Part shown: positions 1 through 15,191 of the stretch, one piece after another
Position numbering within the stretch: position 1 is the first letter of the stretch
Layout of the letters: each line of letters begins with the position of its first letter
Assembly (NCBI RefSeq): GCF_020382885.2
Contig: NC_058494.1
Location: 28,375,225 to 28,439,224, forward strand
DNA from: Scatophagus argus
Lineage: Eukaryota > Chordata > Actinopteri > Scatophagidae
Direction of reading: 5' to 3'
DNA: 64,000 nt
Made by a program: the position numbers and the translations under genes
Notes under the pieces: generated by a model
What the model saw: the letters and a program-made list of their open reading frames with translations, nothing else
Told to the model about the DNA's origin: nothing
The model's database searches: none

Positions 1-7
1 ATATCAC

Positions 8-3000
8 CTGCAGGGAGAAGGTGAGCTCCAGCTCTGTCTCCATCAGGCCATCCGGACAGAGAAGGTACTCGTTGGATCTCAAAGTCCGCTTAGAGCCCTG
101 AGAGACGGACCAGAAGACAATACAGGATGACTTTAACAATGTGTGACTGCAACGAGAACAAAACCTATTCTGTGTCTTTGTACCGTGAGAGGACAACAGT
201 CAGTGGACAAGTGGACAAGTTCTCACCTGAATCTTCACAGCGATGACGATGGAGCTGAGCTCTCTGTCCAGTTCCTTCAAAACCATCAGCCTCCTCAGAG
301 TCAGACTGCATAATCTGGACGCGAGACAGAACCCTGTGGTCAGGCAGCACCGTAAACCGTCAACACAGAAGCTTCTCGTCTGGATCTTCTATGCAATTCA
401 AACCACTGAAGAACTGCTGGGTTTGTTTTGTTTTTAATGCAAGTTTGAACCAAAGTGGATCAGCTGTTCAACACTGAGCCAAGCTCCAAGTGTGACTGAA
501 AATACTGAGGCTGAAATGTCAAAGCCAGCTGTGTGTTGGGATATGAAGAAATCTGTCACATTTCCAGGATGACGCTCAGAACAGCTGAGCAGCTGAACTG
601 AAGTGCTTTCCCTCCACCTTCCTCAGTCCCATCAGGCAGAGAGGCGGATGGACCCAGAAGGATCCGCTGACCTGCTTCTCCTGGGACGTCGTTACTGGAG
701 GATCACGCAGGGACTCGTCCTCCACACTGCCAGGCACTAATACCTGCAGATACCTGCTCACCTGCACTGAAGTGTGTGTGCAGGGTCTGCAGCTCTGACA
801 CACATTCTGACCTTTCAGAGTGAGCTGACATGTTGTCATTCAGTAACCAAACTGCAGTGTGATGCAGTAATGTCCACGCTGCATGATGTGTGTTGTGAAG
901 TGTTAACGGCCTTTCATTCGATAAAAACAACGTAGAATAACACAAGAATTTGTATTATTCAGTGTAACAGAGTAGAGCTTGTTGGTTTCTTTGTTTTGCT
1001 CTGGAACAGAACAGGTTTCCTAACATGGATCCATGGGGGACACCGCAGGGCACCAAAGACTGTCCAGGCTAACATCTAAACCTGCACACCATCTGACAGG
1101 AAATTAACACAGTGACAAATAACAACACAAAACTGTATTCATCTGCACAAAATGGCTCAGCTCGACAGCCAGCGAGGACAGCTGGACACCGGACTGGGAC
1201 TGGACGGTGTGAGGACAGCTGGACACCGGACTGGGACTGGACAGTATGAGAACAGCTGAACACCAGACTGGGGCTGGACAGTATGAGGACAGGGGACACC
1301 AGACTGGGACTGGACAGTGTGAGGACAGGGGACACAGTGACTACAGCAGGAGGACTGTGGGGACGAGGAGACACTGCAGGACAGGAGACATCAGCGTGAC
1401 CATGTCTTTTCATCAGCTGCTGTAATCTTTGCAGTGAAGACCAACAGGCTGCTGTTTCCTGAGTCAACGCGACCGTTTAAGAGGATTAACTGTGATTGGC
1501 TGTTAACCCCCGCATGGTCACACTGCTGCTAATCCGCCAGGAAACAGACAGGTGGACCAGAGAGGGACAGAAACCAGACCACCAGCTGAAGTATTCTTGT
1601 GTTTCTGCTGACTTCAGCTGGTTTTGATTGGCTGCTGTGATGTGATGTAAGCTGTGATGTCATGAGTCCACAGCTGTCTGTCTCTGACCGTGTGTGATCT
1701 GTCTCAGTCTGTTGTGATGCCGCTGATCCAGGGTCAGTGGGGTTGGGTCAAGGTCTTCCAGCTCTTCCTAAGCATTCTGGGAAATGAAATTCCTCTGTGA
1801 TCACTGAAGACAAGCTGGTCCATCGATACAGAATCAATACATGATTTCTGTTTTCTTTTATAAAAAATGTGTTTCTTTGTCATCTTTTAAAAAACTGAAA
1901 AGTTTTCTGCAGAGAAGCAAAGTTTTGAGCTTTTCCACGAAGCTGAACTGAAGTCAGCTGACAGAGAAAACACCTTTTGAACCCACACGATCCAGAGTTC
2001 AGGTGTCATCGAGCCCAAACGCTCAGTAAATCACTTCATATTCTTAGAACTGATCTTAGAACTGATCCCGTGAGTCGATCGATCGGTCCCGTGAGTCATT
2101 TCTGAAAGAAGCCCAAAGGTCCCGCTGCAGCTCAGGATTTCATGAAACTGTTTCCTGTCTTACTGTAGACCAAACTGTTAACGGATCAATCAGCCACAGA
2201 TCAGCTGATAGAGAATTAGAGCTTCCTGCACCCGAGCCCTCTGGTCCACAGGTCGGACCTGAGGCTCCAGAGGGTCCAGAGGCTCCAGAGGGTCCAGAGG
2301 CTCTGGAGACCGGACAGACAGATGTGTATGTGCTGCTGGACCAGATACATACACATCTGTCCGTCCTCTGGTCCACGGGTCGGACCAGAGGCTCCAGAGG
2401 GTCCAGAGGCTCCAGAGGGTCCAGAGGCTCTGGAGACCGGACAGACAGATGTGTATGTGCTGCTGGACCGGATACATACACATCTGTCCGTCCTCTGGTC
2501 CACGGGTCGGACCTGAGGCTCCAGAGGGTCCAGAGGGTCCAGAGGCTCCAGAGGCTTCAGAGGCTCCAGAGGCTTCAGAGGCTCTGGAGACCAGACAGAC
2601 AGATGTGTATGTGCTGCCAGATGTTGGTGAAGATTTGAACCTTAGCATATCTCCAGACAGTGCTGAAGTACATTGTACTTCATATTCATTGATTGATTGT
2701 TTAATTTGTATTACAAATGTATATCAGCTCCAGTATCAGGTATTGATCTCTGATTACTAATGATCAGTGCTGGGCATCAGCCCTGAACGCATCCTGGTCC
2801 ACAGGTGAAAAGTAACAAAGTACATTTACTGAAATACTGCTGTTAAGGACTTAACTGCAGTATTTCATTATTCAGTACTTTGATCTGCTTCATACACTCA
2901 TGTACTCCTAAACCAGAGAGAAGTATTGTACACATTTATGGATTATTGATTAGAACATCAGAATCCACTAACACCCAGAGAGAATAGCAAGACACACACA

Positions 3001-3231
3001 CCTAACAGAAATCAAGGTTTTGTTTCTGGCACCTTCCGCTCCTGATTCCGGACTCTAATCTTCTTACCTGGGGACGCAGCTCGGAGAGGACCGGTCGATC
3101 TCCCAGGTCGCGAAAAGGTTCATCGGCACCGGGACGCGGCTGTCAGGAGCTCCGGTAGTCCCGGACCCGGCGGCGGGCTCCGGGTCCTGTGGGAAAGCGC
3201 CCCCTCGGACTCTGTCCGCACACGTCGCCAT
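8..3231 (-). CDS. pacs2: PACS family sorting adaptor, first three coding exons (partial)
   Basis: Phosphofurin acidic cluster sorting proteins are cytosolic adaptors that bind acidic-cluster motifs on membrane cargo and move it between trans-Golgi, endosomes and ER-mitochondria contacts. Three minus-strand coding exons are seen: 3068-3231, 227-314 and 8-97, with GT/AG borders and matching phases. They give an N-terminal low-complexity leader, then [38 protein letters not shown] and [13 protein letters not shown], which is the start of the cargo-binding furin-binding region. The [11 protein letters not shown] and SPSCVPRLCSL wording fits PACS2 better than PACS1. The start at 3231 is chosen because it opens the family-like leader; the frame stays open upstream to 3384, so an earlier start is possible. 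The remaining exons lie left of position 1. The family call is firm; the paralogue call is moderate. Confidence 0.85.
1173..1335. repeat. Minisatellite, about 37-bp unit, about 4 copies
   Basis: Units of the type GAGGACAGCTGGACACC plus GGACTGGGACTGGACAG recur with small changes, inside the first pacs intron. They give a repetitive minus-strand open frame ([11 protein letters not shown]) that is only a by-product of the repeat. Confidence 0.75.
2225..2620. repeat. Compound minisatellite with built-in hairpins
   Basis: Short units (GGCTCCAGAGGGTCCAGA) alternate with a longer segment that holds an inverted repeat: GACAGATGTGTATGT at 2317-2331 and its exact complement at 2347-2361, separated by 15 bases. 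The hairpin segment recurs near 2443-2487, and its left arm again near 2597-2612. The array lies in the first pacs intron. Open frames here are repeat by-products. Confidence 0.85.
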
Positions 3232-3310
3232 GGATCTCCTTCCGGCTCGGCGGGGCGCCGTGATCCCGGCTGCTGATCCTCCGGTCCGACCGGGATGGCC
3301 CGAGCGGGGC
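3040..3310 (-). promoter_or_regulatory. CpG-rich promoter and first exon region of the pacs gene
   Basis: This block is GC-rich with many CpG pairs, unlike the AT-richer flanks, and it covers the first pacs coding exon and its upstream leader. It ends in a good donor (CAG then GTAAGA on the minus strand). This is the usual picture of a vertebrate CpG-island promoter. No TATA box was seen. Confidence 0.5.
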
Positions 3311-4200
3311 GGGGCTGACGGCGGGTGGACGAGATAAGGCTGATTCAGGGTCAGCCCGGACTGTGCGATGATGAACAGGCGCACCAGAGGAAACGTTTTA
3401 CCTCCGCGCTTTAGTCACGCCCTCACCTGCGTTTTAACCCAACAAGTCTTCTAAATGACGGGCAGACAGACAGGCAGGCAGGCAGAGAGACAGGTAGATA
3501 TTTTTATTTATTTAGATTTATCTTTATTAGTGTGCTGTTTCAGAAACACAATCCTCTTTGAATGCATCATGTGTTGTTGTTGTTGTTGTTCAGCCTCTGC
3601 TGCCATCTTGTGGTCTTTTTGCTGTACTGCAGCCAAAGTCCTCCGAGTTGCTCTTCGGTCACCAGAGCAGATGTTGGCTCTGTGTTTCTGCAAACCACAC
3701 GTGTTGAAACGTTCAGACCGAGTTTAAGGTCTGGTTATGATCAGTCACTACCACAACCAGATTAGATTATGTTTTGTTTAAAAATACCTGACTTTGTAGC
3801 CTCAAACATTGCAGGAAAATCTCTCAACATGTCCTCCAAAGTAACTGCTGTGTCCTGATGGAGTCTGGACATGATGTAAAACGGGTTGTAGAAACGTTGT
3901 CGTGTATGAAACATTCAGTCTTAATTCTGGCGGCTGGCCTGGATGTTTTAAACCACACTGCTATCAGAACTGCTTTATTTAATCCTGAGGGGAAATTCTT
4001 CATCCACGACTGAACACAAATAACACAAAGAACTGCTGTGGTGGATTTTACATTTACGACACACAGAACATCAGATTCTAAATGTGTTTCCAGAAGCTAA
4101 ACGTTCAGACATAAAGCAGCACGGGATGATGGGAGTTTTGTTCTCATTGTTGCTGATGAAAATCTGTGCATTTTAGTGTATATTAGTGCAAGCAGCACTG
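3310..4200. other. Intergenic stretch without a recognised gene
   Basis: No exon with family similarity was found. The stretch holds a (TGT)n run near 3571-3590, a GGCAGACA-type short tandem near 3460-3490, and a TTTATTTAATCCTGAGGGGAAATTC segment near 3973 that resembles the 3' tails of fish LINE copies. Confidence 0.4.
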
Positions 4201-4204
4201 AGGT

Positions 4205-4605
4205 TTAACAGTACAGGGACAGAGAGACGTCCCTCATCTGATGCCAGGAGGAGTGCTGTGCCGTCTCTGTGCTGTGATGAGCTCTAAAGCCAGACTGAAA
4301 ACCCTCAAATAAACTCTTACTATGAAGAAAGTCATGTAGCTGATTGGTGACTGTTCTGTCAAGGATCTTGGAGATAAATGGAAGGTTAGATATTGGTCTG
4401 TAGTTGCTTAAAACCTCTGGATCAAGTGTGTGTTTTTTAAGGAGAGGTTTGACTACAGCTACTTTAAAGGACTGGGGTACATAGCCTGTTATCAGGGACA
4501 GATTGATCATGTCTAATAGACAGGTGCTAAGTAAGGGTAAAGCTTCTTTGAGAAGGTTGGTAGGGATGGGGTCTAAGAGGCATGTGGTTGGTTTAGATGA
4601 GTATA
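4205..4605 (-). mobile_element. Non-LTR (LINE) reverse transcriptase fragment, L2/CR1-like
   Basis: Read on the minus strand, the frame from about 4605 to 4230 encodes a piece of LINE reverse transcriptase: DPIPTNLLKEALPLL, then VAVVKPLLKK, SNYRPISNLPFISKILD and GFQSGFRAHHSTETA. These are the hallmark blocks of RT domains 1-3 in fish L2/CR1-type elements. The finger and palm start is present, but the catalytic YADD block and the endonuclease are absent, so this is a short 5'- and 3'-truncated remnant. It lies between the pacs promoter and the possible gene at 5.2-5.9 kb. Confidence 0.85.
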
Positions 4606-5222
4606 TGGGGTACGTAGCCTATCAGGGACTGCGTGATGCTTGACTACAACAGCTTGACCAGTGGAAGCTTCTGGACTTGAACACGCAGCCAAAAGGCAAC
4701 ACTGTGTGAGCTCCATGTCTGCCTGTGCATCATCTCCTTCACATCTGGTCTTGAATGAACTACTGGAGGAGAGCAGATCCACTTCCTGATATGCATGTTT
4801 ACTGTTGTGTATTTAGACCAACAGCCTCCAGCTGCCGGGATGCAGTCAGAGTCCTGGTTGCAGAACCTGACCGAGGGCTGTTGTGATCGGTTCATCCGGC
4901 GGTTCATGGAGTGTAATTGTGGATTTCGTACAGTTCTGGTTTCCTGGACTCCCAACACTCGTATTCTGAGTGTGGATCAAATGAAAACTCATGCATGAAA
5001 AGCTGCTGAAGGTTCTCTGAGTTCAGATTGTTTGCACAACAAAGTAAAGTTCATTAATTAACTATTTACAGGCGGTTTCTGCTCCAATCCCGTCCAAAGG
5101 AATAACGTGCAGAATTTGTGGGCTGCTGTTTGTGAACACATCGTGTTTGTCGCCGTCGGTCATCAGAGCGCCTGAACGCACCATGAGCCCCAGCGCCTCT
5201 GTGGGAGGGTAAAGAGGGGGGG

Positions 5223-5444
5223 TCACGGAGCCACGGTGTCTCCGTAGTCCCTGTTCCAGCGGACATGAAGCTCCACAGTCTGTGGACCGACGCTGCTCTT
5301 CATCTTCTTCAGCTGCTTCACTTCTGCTGTCAGCTCACAAGCCTTCAGAGGCAAACCTTCCAGAGCCCAGCAGGGGGTCACACTGACAGATCCAGGACGC
5401 AAACGGTTTAGTTTTGGCTCCAGGAGCACGAGGCTCCACCACAT
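5223..5444 (-). CDS. Possible second exon of the unrecognised 5.5-kb gene
   Basis: This minus-strand frame has a protein-like composition (LNRLRPGSVSVTPCWALEG, then LTAEVKQLKKMKSS and VELHVRWNRDYGD) and ends at a stop, followed by a plain 3' flank. An in-frame stop lies just before its first Met, so if it is an exon, the acceptor must lie inside it. No family is recognised. It may belong with the membrane-protein frame at 5557-5913. Confidence 0.25.
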   Translation of the reverse strand: MWWSLVLLEPKLNRLRPGSVSVTPCWALEGLPLKACELTAEVKQLKKMKSSVGPQTVELHVRWNRDYGDTVAP

Positions 5445-5556
5445 GGCTTACTGTTCCACCTCAGAGAACACCTGAGCTTCATCTGGGAACTTCAGCCCTC
5501 ATCATTCATGGATTAGTCAAACTGTGTCGGCTCACCCACTGACAGGCTGCAGCTGA

Positions 5557-5913
5557 TCAATAATCAATGAGTACGCGCTCAGAGAGGCTCTTCTCGACTT
5601 TAAGGCCAAACTTTAACGGCCACAGGCTCGCGCCGCGTCCATTCAGCACAATAACGTCCTGGTCGATCCTCAGCGCCGCACAGATGAACTCGAGCGCCCG
5701 TCCGTGGTGCCTCCGGACCCGCTCGGCTCGCTCCGGCATCCCACCGGGCTCGTCAGCCGCTCGGGGTTCGGCTCTGACAGCGGCCGCGACTCGGGTCCAG
5801 AGCCAGCAGAGCAGGGACCGGAGCAGGCACAGCGCGATCAGCAGCGGCGAGGACAGGGACAACAACACGCCCAGCTTCCCGGCACCGGAGGCGGCTCCGT
5901 CCAGGGGACCCAT
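5557..5913 (-). CDS. Possible small membrane protein, unrecognised
   Basis: The minus-strand frame gives 118 aa with one strong hydrophobic segment near residues 15-40 (LGVLLSLSSPLLIALCLLR, then LLCWLW), followed by a basic, Arg-rich stretch and a mixed tail. I do not recognise the family. The block is GC-rich and CpG-rich, faces away from the psen2 promoter and could be a divergent first exon; a second candidate exon lies at 5223-5444. The opposite strand also has a long open frame (5567-6190), so high GC alone may explain the openness. Splice borders to the second block are not clear. This is a candidate, not a firm gene. Confidence 0.3.
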   Translation of the reverse strand: MGPLDGAASGAGKLGVLLSLSSPLLIALCLLRSLLCWLWTRVAAAVRAEPRAADEPGGMPERAERVRRHHGRALEFICAALRIDQDVIVLNGRGASLWPLKFGLKVEKSLSERVLIDY

Positions 5914-6439
5914 TCAGGTCCACATCATAGGTTCAGTCCTCAGAGCAGCTCTGTTTTCTGGCGATCATAAACCAACACGCTGCCGCCCCCTGCTGGACAG
6001 GAAGTCACCCAACACGGCTGAGCGCTGCAGCGCGTGTCGGTGTGGTTTCGGTTCAGGTGGTTCAGTTTCACTCCATAAGAGTAAAAGGCCCTCCAGCCTT
6101 CGTCCTGTGGACCCAGTCTCGGTTCACTTTGTCTCCATTTGTTGTCAACTTGTGTTTTATCAAAACGCTTTCAGAGAAAATCTGGGCTGAGGTCACCTTC
6201 AGAAAAGTGTCGTTTAAGTGATCAAAGTAGCTTTTAAAGGTGATCAGCATTACTGCAGGTTGTTTTCTGCCAGCTGGCTAATCGATTCATCGACTAATAT
6301 TTTCATTTGTAGAGTACTGGATGGTCTGTGGCTGATCCAGCCTGGAGCCTCTGAGGTTTTTGGTTGGAGACTGTGTGATCACATCCACTGAACTGAGCGA
6401 GAGCTTAGACGAAATTCAGCGTGGGGTGAATGAGGTCGA

Positions 6440-6557
6440 CGTGATCTCGTGACGTTCTCAGCGATCACGTGGTGTGTCGATCAGCTGACCGCCGTCTTCC
6501 GGGTTGGTGTTTACTTCGAGAGCGGCTCCTTTTCTGTTTTCTGCGCCTTAACTCGAG
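6440..6557 (+). promoter_or_regulatory. psen2: Likely psen2 promoter and non-coding first exon
   Basis: A CpG-rich stretch with a CACGTG-like element (ATCACGTGGT) leads into TTCGAGAGCGGCTCC and ends ACTCGAG followed by GTAAAG, a good donor. It lies 0.8 kb upstream of the first coding psen2 exon, whose acceptor needs an upstream partner. The assignment is by position and splice signal only. Confidence 0.5.
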
Positions 6558-7117
6558 GTAAAGTCTGAGTGTTGACGCGTTCATGTGACGGTCCCGGTCT
6601 TGTCTGAGCCCCCTTTTTCGTTGACTGGCGTTAATGTTCTCTGAGGACGTTTGGACGGACGGACAGACTGGAACTGAACTCTCCAGTCTGAGACCTAAAT
6701 GTCGGCCAGTCGGCTGTGGACGGACTTTCTCACTGATGAAGTTTCAGTCCATTGAAGTTAAACCTGAAGTTCCTGTCCGTGTTTTAGCGGGATTTCTGAC
6801 TCTGGGTGTCTGTGACAGGGGCGGATTTAGTTATCTGGGGCCCAGACTGACCCCCTTAGCATTTCTTGCGTGTTTTACGTTGCAGACTTCCTGAAGTCAG
6901 AGTGAATCTGAATATGCCGTCTGAACAAGGCCAGACTAAAGCAGAGGTCTTCACTAAGATGAGCTCTTATAATTAAAACGTGTTAAGACAGATTCACGAT
7001 GATCAGCAGTGATTTAAATATGATTAGTCCCTCAAAAACAACACGCAGAAAAGCTAACAAGATAATGTTTAGCAAGGGCTTTGAATCTGAGGCTCAGGAT
7101 CTGTGTGGACCGTGTCC

Positions 7118-7265
7118 CGTGGTGGTGGGGGGAGCCTGCGGTCTGGTTATGGTGGTGGGAGCCTGCGGTCTCGTGGTCGTGGTGGTGGTGGTAGTGGGGG
7201 GGGGTCTGCGGTCTCGTGGTGGTGGTGGGGGGGGGCTGCGGTCTCGTCGTGGTGGTGGTGGGTAA
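7118..7265 (+). repeat. G-rich (GGT)n tract just before the first psen2 coding exon
   Basis: GGTGGTGG and GGGGG runs repeat with a GAGCCTGCGGTCT-type unit four or five times. The tract ends about 55 bases before the acceptor of the exon carrying the psen2 start codon. Confidence 0.7.
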
Positions 7266-7324
7266 TGTGTTTCTGTGTTGAGACCTCACACAGCTGTGAT
7301 GACTGTTATTTATGTGTAGCAGCC

Positions 7325-12768
<5,444 letters not shown>

Positions 12769-14720
12769 CAGAAAGCCACGCCCCCTCCTCTCCCTCATCC
12801 TTTTCCTTCTCATCCCGCGGGCCGCTGCCATCTCATGATGTAGGACACAAAGGCTGAGCAGGTATTCTACCTGTCTTTAAGTCTGTTTAGGGAACGTGAT
12901 GCGTTAACACAGGAAGTGATGTAAAACCAACTGGAAGCTGTTAGATGGTGATGGTGGCAGAAGGTTACCTGTTTTTCTGCTCAGGTGTGTTTCTGATCCC
13001 CTGCTGATTGTAAATGTAGAGTCTCAGTTCCTGATTGGCTGATGCTCCTGACCGCCAAAGCCAACCAACATTCCTGTTTTTACTCACTCTGGTTGTGATG
13101 GGAGGAAGTCTGGGGATTTAAGGTTGTCACTGATCTCATGCAGCATGTTTTCACTCGCTTCATTTCCTGGTTTGTCTTTTACCTTCCTGTCGGTGTTGCT
13201 GGCTTTGCGAAGAGTCAAAAGTCTCAGTCCTGATTGTCTAACACCACTGGCCTGTGAAAAGATGGCCGATGCATCTCCACTTCCTCCCACTGTTTTGGTT
13301 CCTTTTTATAGCATCAAATAGCAAATTAAAACCAAACTGACCAGAGAAACGAACACTTGAACAAACATCAGGGTGATAAGATCTTCCTAAAATGGTTGTT
13401 GTGTATTTTGAGTTTTCCAACATGGAGGGGGAGGAGCTTATGAGCTGTTCTGCAGCCAGCCACCAGGGGGCGTCCACATGTTTGGGCTTCCCTTTGGGGA
13501 GCTCTCAGGTCATCCATCTTTAGATACAGTCAGTGTTTCACACAAATCCACATTACTGAGGGGGTCATGTGACCTGTCAGCAGATATAGTGGTTGGTTAG
13601 CTACAGAGTTAGCTAGCTCAATTAGCCTACCTATCACAACAGCAGCTTTGTGTCTGCAGATTATTAACTTTCAACACCAAACCAGCTGATATTGATTTGT
13701 TGGTCTGCTGATTCCTAAACTTTACAACTATTATTATTAACATGTTCTTAATAGTCCAAACACACAACAGGTACAAAATGACAACACGTAATCCTGCAAA
13801 GTAGCTGGAAAGGATGCCAGTTAGACAAAGTTCACAATATTGACGTCTCAGGAAGATGAAGAAATGATTTTATGAGAAGCAAACGTCTGCTGTTCTGATG
13901 TTTGTATTTATCAGAAAACACCACCTGAGATCTGATGGCGTAACTGACCTCAGATAGTAAAACTGGTCACATGTTGATCCTGTAAAGCTGATCCACGCAT
14001 TTCCCACTTCCTGTGTAGACGAGGTTAGAGGACAAGATGGACTGAACGCATTTTCAAAGCCAGTCAGTCAACACGTTTAATGTTTCATAGTATCTGAAGG
14101 TGGATGTTTTAAACCAAGACTCAGGTTTCATTAAATTCAGTTTAAACACACTCATCATCACTTCAGAACCAGATTTCCCCATCACAGTGACGTCAGCAGG
14201 TCCGATCGGGTTTGGACAAACTGAGCCCAAAATGTTCTGAACCGCCTTTGCTGGCTCCAGCTTCTCAAACAGGAAGTCTTGACGCTTTTCTTATGCTAGT
14301 GAATTAAATGTCCTGTAAAACAAACACGTGGAGTCCTCAGTAACAGGAAGTTCAAACTATTCTGACATTTTATAAACAAAATACACACTTTATTGTTGGA
14401 ATATTATGTGAAAAACATTACGTCTATTATTTTTCTTTTCGATGTAAATCACAAGTGTTCTCTTTGGGATTAGATTTTTTAAATATTCCAACATTTCTAT
14501 GAATATCTTGACTTTGTTCTCAAAATTTGTTTTTAACAGCAACTTTAATTTTACTGGAAGCAACAAAACAGTTGCGTGATGAAAAAGGTGAACGAGCAGA
14601 AAACATTAAAAACACGGCAGACCGTCGTCTTGTACAAAGTGATTCAGCTGTCGTATTTGACTTTTTGAAGGTTTTATTTCATCGTTCTGTGCAATAAAGT
14701 TAAACTGTCAAACTGCTGTA
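12769..14720 (+). other. psen2: psen2 3' UTR
   Basis: Non-coding sequence follows the stop codon. The first good poly(A) signal is AATAAA at 14692-14697, which gives a 3' UTR of about 1.95 kb. It includes an old interspersed repeat copy at about 13240-13500. No other gene is seen here. The dpy30 3' end converges on it from the right, about 400 bases away. Confidence 0.6.
13240..13500. repeat. Old interspersed repeat, family shared with 60455-62040
   Basis: AGATGGCCGATGCATCTCCAC and CCTCCCACTG at the left, and CATGGAGGGGGAGGAGCTTA plus AGCCACCAGGGGGCGTCCA at the right, recur in the same order and spacing around the hAT element near 60.5-62.0 kb. The class is not known to me. This copy keeps the uninterrupted site. 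Confidence 0.65.
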
Positions 14721-15191
14721 AAAAACTGAAGAATTAAAAACGATTCTGATCGGCTCTGCGGCGTCTTCATTCCTGCTTTTGCTTTCCAGATGTTTCGCTC
14801 TGCTGGATGTGGCTAACATGTTAGCATCACTGACTTACAGAGTCAGCGACCTTTAACCACCAGAGGGCGCAAACAAGTTCAGCCACGTTTTCGTTAAAAT
14901 ACTGACAAGATCGCTAATGTTTAGTTTTATATGTTTACCTTCACACATTCAGATATTTATGACATATTATTTCTTACTCAAAACATAACATGAAAAGTTT
15001 TTCTGGAGGTTTTTGTTTTCATTAAATTCACAGGACACGAAACAGAAACGAGCTGAGGCTCACAGAAGTCCCTTCAAAATAAAATCCCAAAGCTTCACTT
15101 TCACGCCAACACATTTATTCCCATTTAAAAAAAACAAAAACAGTTTATTAACAAACACGTGAGCTGAAAGGAGTTTCTGCTCATCACCAGT

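Noticed and set aside
2140-2760. Collagen-like Gly/Pro/Ser/Leu frames on both strands
   Set aside because: Overlapping frames in all phases over a 12-18 bp repeat unit, with no flanking exons; a minisatellite by-product.
5567-6190. 207-residue plus-strand frame
   Set aside because: It overlaps the more protein-like minus-strand frame and owes its length to high GC; composition is Ser/Arg-rich without hydrophobic or domain blocks.
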